DNA of 64,000 nucleotides from Laguncularia racemosa (GCA_037954665.1 JBBMOL010000091.1:2542001-2606000), one strand, 5' to 3'; numbered from the stretch's first letter, positions 1 through 12,518 are shown. The notes: generated by a model from the sequence alone, not told the origin. Program-made: numbers and translations.

Positions 1-1559
1 ACAATTTTGTTAAGATGTATGATGGTGTGAAGTAATGGCTTACACATAGTATAGATTCCTTTTGATGACTTCTTAATTGATTCTCTATGATTTTTTAATT
101 TTTCTTTTATAAAGACTAATATGGTGATGGATTTGATGATTTAAGTCATTTAAACCATGTCTAATCTTGAAGATGTTTTAGAGTTGGGTGGGTTGGGAAC
201 TATTTAACAAGTAAGTGCTAACCATCTTTTATCCCAATGCTAGATCATCTCAATGCTCAACCTTTGAGTTTAAAATGCTTGAGTTTGTGGATTAATGTGA
301 TGCTAATGTTAGTGTAGTGGATGCCTAATAGAATCAGTGCACGAGTTTTCCATGGGTACTTAGGGCATTAGAAAAGGTGCATATACCAATTGACATAGCT
401 AGAATGAAGGATGAGTAGGTTTAATCGCTTAGCCAAAGACAAACCACATGAATCCTTATTAGAAACCTATGTTTATGGTGTAATGGTTGCACTAGGCAAG
501 ACTTACTCAATCACTTAGTAAAATTTTGAGGATAAAGTTTCTTTACAAGGGGCAAAAGAGGAAATGCCGTAATAACAAATCTATAATCAAGGGTTAATGA
601 GTAATTTTCCATTCAAAATCACATATAAAGCAGCCTTTTTGACCCTTTAAAATCTACTACTGCAAAACCTAAATTTAATTTTCCTATAATAAGGAGCCAA
701 AATCTGTTTTACTTGTTGCTTTGGTTTTTACCACAATCTAAAGTAGGAGCTTGAGATGGAAATCCACTCTCTTGAGGTTAGTGACCATGAGTCCTTCTAC
801 TTTTTTGTATAATGCTACTTTATAATAATTAATATTGGCTTAAATTCAACTAATTCTAAAAGAGATAATCAAGCTAAAAATTAATGGAGTAACTAGTTGT
901 TATTCTGATTAACAAAGTGGATTAAGTTGGTAAACAAGATTAGATGATGGTTAACTTAGGATTAATATTAAATGTGGTGACAATTAAGCTAAAATAGGGT
1001 CAAAAGTACAATTGGAATCAGGTAAATGGGTTTTTAGCATCTAAAAACAAGATCATTATGAGCTTAGTCAAACTAAGTATTTAAATAAACTAGATAGATT
1101 AAAAGTAGGTTTTTGAATGACTAATATAATTGAAACTGATTTCTAAATAAAATAGAATGTAATAGATTAAATGAGTGATTCTTGAGTTCTTGAACTTGAG
1201 TAAGAAAATGAAAAGCTCAGATTTAGGTCAAGTTTAAGGTAATGTGGCTGGCCAAAATTGATCAAGACTATTCTCTAGGGTAGTTTTGTTGATCAAACAT
1301 AATTTTTGGGGCCTCTTCTCAACCTTTAAACTTTTAAGGAACTTTAATTAATTGAATACCCGTTCTCATATTAAACTCTTAATATGTGCATAGTTAACTA
1401 AAGGCAGATGAAATAGACTAAAGGCTTAATCAAGTGTACCAAGTGAGTGACCAATATCCTTGGGATTGCTTATTAATATTGTTTGCGTAATAACATTATT
1501 TTGTTTTTATAATGGACTAATTTATGCTCAACTTTTGTTTGTTCTTGTTTATGTATTAG
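1..1559. other. Intergenic DNA, no gene seen
   Basis: AT-rich sequence with stop codons in all frames and no protein motif that I recognise. It ends at the target duplication of the Tat element. It may be old repeat DNA, but I see no terminal repeats. Confidence 0.6.
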
Positions 1560-1564
1560 TTGAT
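1560..1564. repeat. Target-site duplication (left) of Tat element
   Basis: TTGAT here matches TTGAT at 18085-18089 exactly. The two copies directly flank the outer LTR ends. A 5-bp duplication is usual for Ty3-type integration and shows that both outer ends belong to a single insertion. Confidence 0.9.
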
Positions 1565-3377
1565 TGTTGAGTCTAATTTTTTTGATTTTCCATTCCTAAT
1601 CCGATCTATACTAGACCCTATGCTAATCTAATGTAGATTCTCGACTTGAGTTAGGAATTTCGTTTTGTTTTTGAGTCGCCACCCAACTGTGGTTGGAAAA
1701 GATTGAATTAGGACTAATTGAGTAGATTAATCCTAATTTGGACCACTAGTCGTCGTGATTTCCTCTTCTCGTTTTTTGTGAAAAGAGGAAAGGGGAAAAC
1801 TAGAGTTTTTGAGTTTGGAGGCTAACCTATTAAAACCCTAAGGTTACCACCATAATCTCCTAAAATCTAAACTTTATCTAGAAATGTCTTTTATTTATTT
1901 ATTTTGTTTTTGAATAACCTATTTTGAGAAAATGATTTTTATTCCTTTTTAGGGTTGCCCCAAATGGGTGCCTACGTACTTGCTATTCAGGATCAAACGT
2001 GTCGTAGTTCGCTTTTCCTAAAAAACTTTAGTGTGTTTGTGAATTTTAATTATAAAATTTCTTTTGATTCATGTTTTTACTATTTTAGTATTTTTCTAAA
2101 AAAAATCTAAGCCTAAGCTTGATAATTTGATTTTTTGAAAAATAATAATTTTAAGGATAAACACCAATTTTGAATTTATTTAAGAAAATGATTTTTCTAA
2201 GTGATAAAAATTTCATTTCTCTATTTTTCAACTCATTTATACTATTATAAAATTTTATTGATTTTTATTAATTTTTATTAAATTTTTATTGAAAAATTTT
2301 CTCCTAGATCTTTTATCTGCCCTATTCTAAAATCTAAATTTTTATTATTATTCTTTTCTAATATTTTTATTATTTTCTTTATAAATTTTCACATTTTTAT
2401 TATTTATTATTATAATTATTATTTTTATTTTATTATTCATCCCAAATCAAATCCTAAAAAAAATAATCTAAATTCCAACATCTTTCTATTTTTGAATTAT
2501 AAATAGCAAATAAATAAATTCGAAATAAATAAAATAGATAAATAAATAAATATCGAAAAATCCGACTTACCTAGATCCGGGTCGGTGCGTGGGTCGGGTC
2601 GATCGGATACGGTAGCTGGGAGTGCTCGTTGACGATGTTTCGACGGCCTTTCGAAGCGATTGAGGTGTCGATTCCTAGGTTTTCGGGGGTGGGGAACTCA
2701 ACTATAGCGGTGGATTTCTCCAAAAACGCCTCCTGGTGGTAGCTCGATGCTTGATTGGTGGTCACGGCTTGAAGAACTTCGGCGAGGCTTCTCTCTTTTT
2801 CTCACTTTTGATTCGTCCTCTGCCTCTCCCCTTTATCCTCTATTTATAGGTGCAAGAAATCGAGCTGGATAAGCTCGGATTTCCACCGATTGAAGCAAAT
2901 CAGATTTACGGTTAAAACCATCTTTGATTTGTGAAAATCCATTGATTTGTTGTGATTTGATACCAATTGGATGATGTTTATCTCATTTCAGTTGAAGATT
3001 TGTTGGATTTGTGCAAAAAAATCGAGTCAAAATGGTCGAAATTCGATTTTTTCTCCTCGCCGGCGATCTCGGACGGAGGTTGAAGATGATGACGCGCCCG
3101 GCACGTGCGTCCGCTCCAGCAAATCAGCTACTGACACGTGTCCCAGGCAAAGAAAAATTTGCAAAACACGGATTCTGCCTCCCCCGCGTTTCGAACCCGT
3201 GGCAAAAATTGATATATTTTTCCTATTTATTTTATTTTTTTGAATATTTTTCCTATTTATTTTATTTTTTTTTGAATATTTTTCCTATTTTTGCTAAATT
3301 AGAGAAAAATGGAAAAAATTGGAAATTAATTATGGTTGATTATTATTGATCATTAGGGCAAACATGGGGTGTTTACA
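1565..3377 (-). repeat. 3' LTR of Tat element (copy A)
   Basis: In element sense it begins TGTAAACACCCC and ends with GACTCAACA. It aligns along its length with 16055-18084, 12519-14553 and 44899-46710. It is about 0.2 kb shorter than the 5' LTR because sequence is missing near 3200 (after the 'cgaacccgtgg' block), and a short T-rich block there is doubled. It carries a TATA box on the minus strand (2841-2850) and a G-box palindrome at 3133-3142. Confidence 0.93.
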
Positions 3378-3392
3378 ACTACCCCTCTTTGT
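3378..3392 (-). promoter_or_regulatory. Polypurine tract of Tat element
   Basis: On the minus strand this reads as a purine run (AAAGAGGGGTAG) directly upstream of the 3' LTR. This is the expected position for the plus-strand DNA primer of an LTR retrotransposon. Confidence 0.85.
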
Positions 3393-3479
3393 AGTAAAGT
3401 TTGAAAAACTTAATTACAAAGACAAGAAAGACGCCATTTTTGGCCTCTTAACTAAATGGATAACGCCTTGGTTTGGCTA

Positions 3480-4680
3480 GTTATCTGGAATTGGGTCTCT
3501 AGTAAGAGAATGCTTCATGAGCTAATAATCCCACGAGTATTTTGTGAGGGTTAGTATTGCTTAGGAAGCAACCTAACAATCTAGAGTAATGTATCCTCCC
3601 AAAAAGTGCTTTATGGGCTAACTAATTGGCGATAGAAAACATCTCAAGGGTTGCTTAGGAGGGTGTTAATGTAAATGGAATAGCTGATGATAGGAAGCGT
3701 CTTAACGGACTAGCAACTTTGAAGAGAAGATTGTTTTAGGAAGCGCTCTTATGAGCTGGCTACCTGTCAACAAAAGCGTCTGACTAGACTAGCGACTTTT
3801 TAGGAAAATACCTTCAAAGAGTGCTCTTATGAGTTGACTAATCGGTCATCAAATTTGAAAAGTGCTCCTATGAGTTGACTAATTGATAGATTCGAAAAGT
3901 TCTCTTTTGAGCTAACTAATTGATGGATTTGAAAGTGCTCTTCTAAGCTGACTGATAGATTCAAAAAGTGCTCCTCTCAGCTAACTAATCGATAGATTTG
4001 AAAAGTGTTCCTATGAGCTAACTTCAAGAAAAGGTGTCTAGGAAAGTTCCCATTCGCGGGCTAACTAACCTATAGCGAGGGGACATGCCTCAAAAAGTGC
4101 CCCTATAGGCTGACATTTTTGAAGGGGTGTTTGGGAAAGTGCCCCATTGTAGGTTAACTAACATGTGGTGGGAAGTGTCTTCTTAGACTCACAATCATGG
4201 GGAAGAAATGTTTCGAAAGGTATCCCTACAGGCTAACCTTAAGAAGAGATATTTAGGGAAGTGCCCCATTGTGGGCTGACTAACCTACAGGGAGAAACGT
4301 CTCAAAAAGTGCCCTTATGGGCTAACCCTAAGAGAGAATATTTAGGGAAGTGCTCCAATGTGGGCTGACTAACCTATGGTAGGAATACATGTCTCGAAAG
4401 GTGTCCCAATGTGCTGACCCTACGAGAGGATGTTCAGGGAAGTGCCCCAATGTGGGCTGACATTTTCAAGGGGATGTTTAGGCAAGTGCCCTATTGTGGG
4501 CTAACTAATCTATAGGAAGAAACGTCTCAAAAAGTGCCCTTATAAGCTAACCCTAAGAGAGAATGTTTAGGGAAGTGCTCCAATGTGGGCTGTCATTTTC
4601 AAGGGGATGTTTAAACGAGTGCCCTATTGTGGGCTGACTAATCTTATGCTTTTGAACATGCCTCTACTGACTGGGTTAAA
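3480..4680 (-). repeat. Degenerate tandem repeats in the element's 3' UTR
   Basis: A run of diverged repeats built on a core like AAGTGCCCCATTGTGGGCTG followed by GACTAACC, recurring roughly every 40-60 bp. On top of this is a longer period of about 225 bp: the block starting near 4285 (ACGTCTCAAAAAGTGCCC, then AAGAGAGAAT) recurs near 4510. The early part (3830-4030) uses a variant core, AAGTGCTCCTATGAG. The region lies between the integrase end and the polypurine tract. Tandem repeats in this segment are known from Ogre-type elements and have been proposed as a source of satellite DNA. Confidence 0.85.
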
Positions 4681-5141
4681 TGATTTGATGTTTTCGTGAT
4701 ATGTGGATGATAGTTATTTATTTTAATATGTTTGCCAATTTATTGTGGATAGCAACTAAACAACCGAGCCCTCATGCTGGTTTGCTCCTGCTTCTCTTAC
4801 TTTTGCTTTAACACAGGGTTGAAGATCTTGATGCGCTTCCTTTCTTGTGTGCATGGCTCTTTTGACGGTAGTGTTATCCTACTAGTGCACTAGGTTTTAA
4901 TGCTCAAAAGTAAGTAGAATTATATCACAAAATTTATTGAGATTCATTATCAATGTTTATTATTCATTGGTGAAGTGGTAGGTAATGTGTTTAGAGATGT
5001 TTATTTTAACGAGAATTGGTTGGAATTATCGATCGCTTAGAGACATTAACTTTACTTGTAAAAAAATGAAAACTAGACTCAACGAAATTTGTTTTAAATA
5101 TTGGCTTTCATAAACATTTGGCAAATTTTCAATTCCCTTGC

Positions 5142-6186
5142 CTAAGGATAGTACATCTTCACAGCATTAATGGGGTCTCTCAATTTTGGACCATTCATTT
5201 GGGTTAATATTAGAGTACCTCCAAATAATATCTTCTTCACCACATATGGACCCTCATAGTTTGGGGTAAATTTCCCTCTGGAATCTTGGGCATTCGGGAG
5301 AACTTTCTTTAGTACCAGATCCCCTTCTCTGAAGCATCGAGGCCTCATTTTCTTGTTAAATGCTCGGGCCATCCTTTGTTGGTAACACTAGTCGTGACAC
5401 TATGCAGTGAGTCTTTTTTCATCAATCAAATTCAGTTGATCAAGTCCCTTCTTCACTCAGTCTACTTCAGTTAACTGAGTTTCTGACAGAATTCTGAATG
5501 ATGGTATTTCGACCTCGACTGGCAAGACTGCCTCAGTGCCATATACCAATGAATATGGGGTAACTCCAGTAGATGTTCTAATTGAGGTCCTATAGGCCAT
5601 GAGGGCAAATGGCAACATCTCGTGCCAATCTTTGTAAGTAGTTGTCATTTTTTTGATGATCTTTTTGATATTCTTGTTGGCTGCTTCTACTGCCCCGTTC
5701 ATCTGAGGTCGGTAGGGAGTTGAATTTCTATGGTTTATGTGGAATTGTTGACATAAACCTATTATCATTTTGTTGTTAAGATTGATACCGTTGTCGATGA
5801 TGATTGACTCAGGAACTCCATATCGAGCTATTATGTCCCTCTTCAAGAAACGGACTATTACCCCTTTGGTAACATTAGTATATGATGAAGCTTCTACCCA
5901 CTTGGTGAAGTAATCAATAGCTACCAATATGAACCTGTGGCCATTGGATGCTGTCAGAGTGATTGGGTCGATTATGTCGATCCCCTACATGGAGAAAGGC
6001 CATGGTGCTGACAACAAGTGCAGCTCGTTGGGCGGAGCATTTATTCGGTTTGCATACACTTGACACAAATGATAGTGCTTGACATATTTTATGCAATCCG
6101 ATTCCATGGTTAGCCAATAGTATCCCAACCTCATGATTTTTCAGGCCAACATGTAGCCGTTCATATGAGGTCCACATACCCCTTCA
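5142..6186 (-). pseudogene. Tat integrase (broken)
   Basis: Integrase inserts the element's cDNA into the host chromosome. The remnant shows part of the N-terminal zinc-binding region (HYHLC near 6070). The catalytic core follows at 5927-5457: the first Asp in GIDIIDP, then IDNG in place of the usual TDNG, then a Glu in GAVEAANK. A GPF-like C-terminal segment (NYEGPYVVKKI) lies near 5250. It follows the second RNase H without a clear gap. Stops and frame changes separate the pieces at about 6140, 5930, 5456 and 5373. No chromodomain was seen, as expected for Tat. Confidence 0.9.
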
Positions 6187-7010
6187 TGTACTTCCTTCAT
6201 CAGTTCACATGCTTCGTTTTTATCCACACATCTTAACAAGGTAGTATCAGACAATCTTTTGTAAAGTATAGACCCACTTAATAAGAAATGGCTTGCTAAC
6301 TTTCTGAGTGTTCTCTGGTCATTCTTGCTAGCCATTTCAGGGTATTTGCTTTCTTGGAGAAAATTTTTGATGTCATGATACCAGGACTTGTCATCTTGTG
6401 CCTTTTCAATTGCTAAACAGTAGGCAGGTCGATTTTTTATGTCTATTTTTAACGGTTGGACTTCGACTCCCCCTATTATCTGAATCATAGATGCTAGTGT
6501 GGCGAGTGCATCTACAAACTGATTCTGAGTTCTCGGGATGTATGTGAAAGTGACTGCCTCGAATTCTTCGATTAGCTCTATCAAATGCTGATGGTATGGT
6601 ACCAATTTGGGGTCTTTAGTCTTATATTCCCCTCTTTTCTGTAATATGATAAGTGATGAATCTTCGTACACTTCTAATTCACGGATTTCCATTTGGCAAG
6701 CCATTTTGAGGCCGAGGAAGCATGCCTCATATTCCGCGATATTATTGGTATATGGAAATGTGAGCTTTGTTGCGGAAGGGAATTGTGTTCCATCTGGGGA
6801 TATCAACATTGCCCCGATCCCACAACCGAATACATTGGCAGCTCCGTCAAAGAACATCTTCCACTTAGGATTCTGCTCTATCCCACGGTCTTCTACTGGT
6901 GTACCTTCCACTGTTAATATATTTTCATCAGGGAATTGGGCTTGTAGTTCTTGGGAATCTCCCTTGACAGGGTATTCTACCAATTGGTCGGCTAAATATT
7001 GCCCTTTCAT
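6141..7010 (-). pseudogene. Tat second RNase H (aRH) domain
   Basis: RNase H removes RNA from the RNA:DNA hybrid during reverse transcription. This domain begins at KMFFDGAANVFGCGIGA near 6850 (first catalytic Asp). It continues through NNIAEYEACFLGL (Glu), YEDSSLII (Asp) and NQFVDALATLASM (last Asp), so all four acidic positions are present. It sits after a separate first RNase H and before integrase. Two RNase H domains in this order are a defining trait of the plant Tat/Ogre lineage. The 289-codon open stretch is the longest in the element. An in-frame TAA just upstream cuts it from RT. Confidence 0.92.
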
Positions 7011-7016
7011 CGAGTT

Positions 7017-8426
7017 TTAATTTGTGTATGTGATATCAAACTCTGATAAGAGCATTTTCCATTTGGAGATTCTCCCTATCAAAACGGGTTTCTCTGCCAA
7101 GTACTTCAGGAGATCATGTCTTGTCAATAGCTCAATATAATAGTAAAGGATGTATCGCCTTAACCGGTGCATGATCCAAATTAGAGCACAACAAGTCCTC
7201 TCTACTTCTAAATACCTCTGTTCCCCGTTTGTGAATTTCTTGCTTAGATAATATATGGAACACTCTCTTCCCTCTTCATCTTTCTGCTCCAGCACGCATC
7301 CCATGGACTCAGGGAGTATCGTGAGGTATAGGAATAAGGGCTTCCCTTACTTCAAGACTATCAAGACTGGAGGCTTTATGAGATAGCCTTTGATCGTCTT
7401 GAATGCTTCTTCGCATTCGTCGTTCCATTCTACTGCGGCATTTTTTTTCAACAGACGGAATAGTGGTCGGCGCTTATCTGTGAGTTGTGAGATAAAACAA
7501 GCTATGTAATTCAACCTTCCCAGCAAACCTCTTACTTCTTTGACAGTGTGTGGGGAAGGTAGCTCTAATATAGATTTTACTTTGTCAGGGTCAATTTTAA
7601 TGCCTTCCCGGCTTATGAAAAACCCTAATAATTTGTCCGTTGTGACCCCAAAAGTGCACTTCTCCGGATTTAACTTGAGCTGGAATTTTCTCAGTCGTTT
7701 AAACAACTTTCTCAGGATATCTGTATGGCTTTCTTCTTCTTTAGACTTGGCTATCATGTCGTCGACGTATACTTCGACTTCTCGATGCATCATGTCATGA
7801 AGTATCGCGACCATAGCTCTTTGATACGTTGCCCCAACGTTTTTCAAGCCGAAGGGCATGACTTTGTAGCAGAAAGTTCCCTATGTTGTAATGAAAGTCG
7901 TCTTGGTTTTATCTTCTTCAGCCATTTTTATCTGGTTATATCTTGAGAAACCGTCCATAAATGAGAAAAGATGGTTTCCTGCAGTGTTGTCCACTAGAAC
8001 ATTAATGTGAGGTAGGAGGAAGTTATCCTTTGGCGTAGCTTGGTTTAAGTCCTGGTAGTTTACACATACGCGTACTTTTCCATTCTTTTTCATAACGGGG
8101 ACTATATTCGCCACCCATTTTGGGTAATCAGACACTTCGATGAACCCTACTTCTAGCAGTTTCTTAACCTCTTCTTTGATCTTTAGTAAGATGTCAGGCC
8201 TAAATCTTCTCAATTTTTGTTTTTTAGGTTTGGCATCTTCCCTTGTGGGAAGTCTATAAACCACTATTGATGGGTCTAGTCCTGGCATGTCACCATATGA
8301 CCAGGAGAACACATCTGCATATTCAGTTAAAAGCTCGGTCATCTCATGTTTTTGCTCGACACTTAAACTTGTCCTGATCTTGAGGTTTTTAGGTCTCTCA
8401 ATGCTTCCTAGATTTACTATCTCCAC
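7017..8426 (-). pseudogene. Tat reverse transcriptase and first RNase H (broken)
   Basis: Reverse transcriptase copies element RNA into DNA. Seen in order: the RRFRPDILLKIKEEVKKLL lead-in, the NYQDLNQATPKDNF finger region, FMDGFSRYNQIKM with its catalytic Asp, MPFGLKNVGATYQRAM, and the active site YVDDM at about 7770-7756. The connection and first RNase H follow at 7304-7017 (GCVLEQKDEEGRE, then YLEVERTCCALIW). In-frame stops interrupt at about 7878 (TAG), 7347 (TAA) and 7018 (TAA). The TAG and the last TAA look like single C-to-T type changes of Trp and Gln codons. Confidence 0.95.
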
Positions 8427-8973
8427 CGGCTCGTCGATTGAAATTCCGCTTTGTTAATGTTTTTGCCAATTTTCTTGTATTATTTCGTGGTCAAGGATAT
8501 CGCCTCCAACAACTGACCTAGCAGCGTTGGAAATGATATCAGCGTTTTTATTTTCTACCTGCGCAAAATGTCCCTAATGTTTGATGGTAGGAGATCTGGG
8601 TGAAGTAAAATGAAAGCAGATATATATAAGTAAGACAAACTGTAATTTATTAAATTATGTAAAGAAGTCTCAATAAAAATCATTTAACAATCATTCCCTA
8701 TCCTTGAGCTGACTTAGAGCTATAAATAAGATAACAGAACCAATTATTGAGAGTTGGATGCTGTTTGGATGTGCGAGGGGTTGGGCTCCCATTGCTGATG
8801 TCATCTTCGCTTATCCTTGGCTCTTGAATGGTAATTGCTTGTCTGAAGGATTGTTGGAGGGGTGAAATGCGCATTTGGGTGTAGCTTGGCTTCTCTTTCT
8901 TCCTGCCTCTTACACCTCTAGCTTGTGCTTCTTCTTGGGCTGTAGGAACGTACCCTAGTCCAAATGTCCCTTA
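8427..8973 (-). other. Non-coding gap between protease and RT
   Basis: About 550 bp with stop codons in all minus-strand frames, between clearly coding protease and RT segments. Ogre elements are known to carry a spliced intron between gag-pro and RT, so an intron is a reasonable inference. I did not find a decisive donor and acceptor pair by eye. Confidence 0.5.
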
Positions 8974-9561
8974 CTACCCCTCCTTGAACTGATGGCCTTC
9001 CTTGCTGGTCACCACATTCACCTCGTTGAATATCTGGAGACCAAGGTCTTCGGAACCATCATCCCCAATGTATGGTATGGCAGTTTCTTTGTAGATGGCA
9101 TAATCCTGCTCGCCCAACACATTGACTATTTGCCCATTTGCAATGAATTTGACCCTTTGATGGAGACTGGAGGGTATGGCTCCAACGGTATGTATCCAGG
9201 GCCTTCCCAAAAGTAGGTTGAAAGATCTTGGGATATCGAGGACTTGAAAGGATATGTAGAACACTTGCGGGCTAATCTCCACCGGCAAGTTTATTTCCCC
9301 TACTATGTCTCTTTTTGAGCCATCGAAAGCCCTGACCACCATCGAGCTAGGTTTAATATTGCTTAGATCGACCCTTAATAAGTCAAGGGTAGCCAATGGG
9401 CACACATTGAGGGACGACCCATTGTCGATGAGTACTCGAGAGACAATCGTGTTATTGCACCTTACCACTATGAATAGAGGTTTTGTATGTTGGTCTCCAT
9501 CTTCTCTTAGCTCTTCGGGGGAGAAAGATATCTGGTCCATGGTGAAAATAGAATCCACCAC
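8974..9561 (-). pseudogene. Tat aspartic protease
   Basis: Retroviral-type aspartic protease that would process the Gag-Pol polyprotein. The active site reads VLIDNGSSLNVCP, the DNGSS form typical of Tat elements rather than DTGA. Further on come the flap-side segment VVRAFDGSKRDIVGEI and the second conserved block LLLGRPWIHTVGAIPSSLHQ. The stretch is open for 195 codons. It lies just downstream of gag in element sense, and the ~550-bp gap to RT follows. It is probably read as part of a Gag-Pro protein, since stops around 9600 separate it from gag only locally. Confidence 0.92.
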
Positions 9562-9603
9562 GTGACTTATTTTGTCCGTAGCGATGCCTTCGGGTACCTA
9601 GAT

Positions 9604-11722
9604 CTATTTGAGCACTCTGAAGAGTGCTTCCCTATGGGGCTTGGAGGTTGTAAGGAGGCCCATGAGTGATATTTGGGCTAGAACCTTGTTTAGTTGTTCC
9701 ATGATCTTATATTCACTCGCCTTGACCATTTTTGTAAATGCAGCGAGCCCCTCTTCTTCTTCCCTTCCCGTCTCCGCGTTGGGCTCTTCAATTGGGATTT
9801 TATATTTCGGGTCATAGACCCTCCCAAAGTGGGTGATTCCTCCCACCATAAGGGGGTCGCTCTTGCTTGAGGGTCTGATAGTCAAACGGTGCGGCCTTAT
9901 ACCTCTCTGCAGGTATTGGGACATTAAACACATATCTCTTCTTCGGGATTTGTATTTCGGTTGATTGTCCTTCATAGCATTTTATGACTCTTGGCTTTTG
10001 ATTTGAATTGATCATGTTCATAGATTTCTCCTCTTCCTTCGACAGGTTGTCCTCTTTCTCAAACTCGGCCCCCCATCCGCTCGGCAGCCCATACACAGTT
10101 GGGGTATAAGAATAGTTCACTAGGTACTTAAATCTCCCATGTGATTCTCCCAAGGTGCCGACTGTTGGGTCTCCGGTTAACCATCTCTTTTTAATATGTG
10201 ATTTGGAGGTTTTCTCTAGAGTTTGATGGGGATGACTTTTCTACTGGCTTGTTGCCTTTTGCTCAGAAGATTCTTTGGGAGCCGACTCTTCGGACGTTAT
10301 CATATTAACGGTGGGCTTATGATTGGGCAGCGGATTGGTGTTGACATTGGGCGCTGGGGTGTTGATAAAGTCCAGCTGCACAATCCCAGTGTCAATTAGA
10401 TCTTGGATTTTGTTTCGGAGCCTCCAGCATCTGTCTGTAGAATGCCCCTCTTAGCCCATATGATAGTCACATTTGAGGCTTGAGTCGAAGTTTCTGGGCT
10501 TGTACCAGTCATTTGGGATCTCGAAACCAATCAAATTATTCGCCCGCAGTCGAGCGAAGACCTGGCTGAGCGGGATTGGAATTGGAGTGAATTGTCTTAA
10601 GACTTTGGCGGCCTAGGTGTGATTTGCCGGGGAGTGCTGGGCTGGAGCACTCGTAGTTTGGAATGTCACATGAGTCCCAGCCTTATTTGATTTACTGGAG
10701 TTGACTGTGCTTACGGTAGACTCCTTGGCTCTGTTACCTCCCAAGGGCCTTTGTGATGATGTGACCCTAGGAGGATCCATTGTTTGGAGTCTGCCTGTTG
10801 TGATGGTGCTTTCAATCTGGCACCCTGCGGCCACTACTTCTGCAAAACTGGATGATGTCTGGCCCACCAGATGTGAGAAGTAGGTCATATCCAGAGTGTT
10901 AACAAATATGGATGTCAGCTCTTTTTCAGAAATTAGGGTTGCTACACTGGCGACTTGAGGTCTCCAGCGCTGAGCATACTCCTTAAAAGACTCAGCGTGT
11001 CTCTTTCGAAGACTCCCTAGATCAATCACTGAGGGGGCGACTTCGATGTTAAACTTATATTGGTCATAAAACGCACGGGCAAACCTTTCCTAAGTGTTGA
11101 CTTGATTGAAATCCAGGTGGGCATACCAGACTAATGCAAGACCCGTAAGGCTATCCTGGAAGGTCTGGATCATCAATTGGTCATATTGAGCATACTTGCT
11201 CATCTTTCGGGCGTATAGCCTTATGTGCATCTTGGGGCATTCAGTACCGTCATACTTTTCGAACTCTGGGGTCTTGAATTTATCGGGGTATACCTCCTCC
11301 CCATATGTTGGCAAGCTGGTGATCCCGACTTGTTCGAAATCGTCAGGCCCCTCTATCATTTTCATTTTGTCAACCAGCTGTTGGAAGAGTCTCTTTTCCA
11401 TCTCTTTCTGTCTTTCCTCCATCTCCTTCTTCAAATCATCAGAGGTTGGACCCTAGTTGACTCTCGGCTTATACTCAAAGGTCGGGTTGAGGTGGGAATT
11501 GATTTCCTCATATTCTGGAGATTGCCCTTCCACTGCCTTCCCTTTTCTAGCCCCTGAATGTTCTTCTTGAGTCGGCTGGGTGGTGCAAAGGAGGCTAATG
11601 CTTTCAGTCAAGAGGTGGACTTATGCAGTTAACTGCTGGACTGTTTGTTCCAGGGATACGATCCTAGAGTCTAAACCAGCGTCAACACTTGTGATGTTGC
11701 AGTTGTCGCCACTGTTTGCCAT
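9604..11722 (-). pseudogene. Tat gag (broken)
   Basis: Gag packages element RNA into virus-like particles in the cytoplasm. I place the start at the ATG at 11722 (MANSGDNCN). A heptad-like region with Glu/Lys follows (KKEMEERQKEMEKRLFQQL near 11430). Then comes a retrotransposon gag domain: YDGTECPKMHIRLYARKM, then TGLALVWYAHLD, then IDLGSLRKRHAESFKEYAQR, ending near 10780. Proline-rich and charged sequence extends to 9604. No zinc knuckle is seen, which fits Tat gags. Stops at about 11455, 11090 and 10613, and frame changes near 10150-9980, break it. Confidence 0.88.
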
Positions 11723-12513
11723 TTTGGTTCTTGAACGTGTGCAGATTGGGCTCCTGGGAGGGTTTGGTTGTTTGGGAGCTATTTTGATACCTGACGCGCA
11801 TTTTTTTTCTTTTTAGTATGATGTATGCATGAAAATGTGATGCATGTGTCACACGGATGCTGAAATAACGGGGCTAACAATTGATTGATGATATAATATT
11901 GAAACTTTATTTTTATTAATACCGGAAACTTAGAGTTCGATACTTGAAAAAAATGAAAGAGTACAATAATAATCTATTTCCTAGCTTTCTTGGTCTTCTG
12001 CTGCGTAGACTCAGGTTTCTCATTGATGACGGCTTCTAATTCCTTGACTCTAGCTTGGGTCTTTTCCAGCTGAGCTTCCAAGGCTTTGTTTCTTTGGTTG
12101 GATTCCTTGAATCGACCTTTCCAGATATCCTTTTTATAATATGCAGCCTTAAAGTATACTTCCATCCGGGCCCTGACCTGCTCTAGGTAGATTTCCAGCT
12201 CCGGGTTTACCTTGTCCGGCTTAGGTTAGGTGACATCTAGGACTCAGTATGCTCTTTCCCTTGTCTGATACAACTGGTGGATCACGAACTCCCTGGTGGC
12301 TCGATGTTTGCCCACTTAGCCATCCAGCTCTCCGAGGTCTACATTCGGGCTCTCGATTCGGGCTTCCCACAGCGCTTTGACCTCTGCCAGCTTAGCAAAT
12401 TTCTCAGCTACTAGTAAGTTCGGGTCTTGGTACTCGAATGTGATTGCTTCCAGCGAGGGCCGATAAACTATGTCTTGAATAGTACCGAACTGGCGAACCA
12501 CTGAGTTGGGATG

Positions 12514-12518
12514 ATAAC
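12514..12518. repeat. Target duplication (left) of nested solo LTR
   Basis: ATAAC here is identical to ATAAC at 14554-14558 and abuts the LTR terminus. Removing the LTR and one copy restores an uninterrupted frame in ORF1. Confidence 0.93.

Noticed and set aside
2571..3349. Open stretches of 64-112 codons on both strands inside the LTR
   Set aside because: They lie in LTR promoter DNA, differ between the four LTR copies and have no protein motif.
3480..4680. CRISPR-like array of regular repeats
   Set aside because: Units are diverged and contiguous, with no fixed repeat-spacer structure, and the location is a plant retrotransposon 3' UTR.
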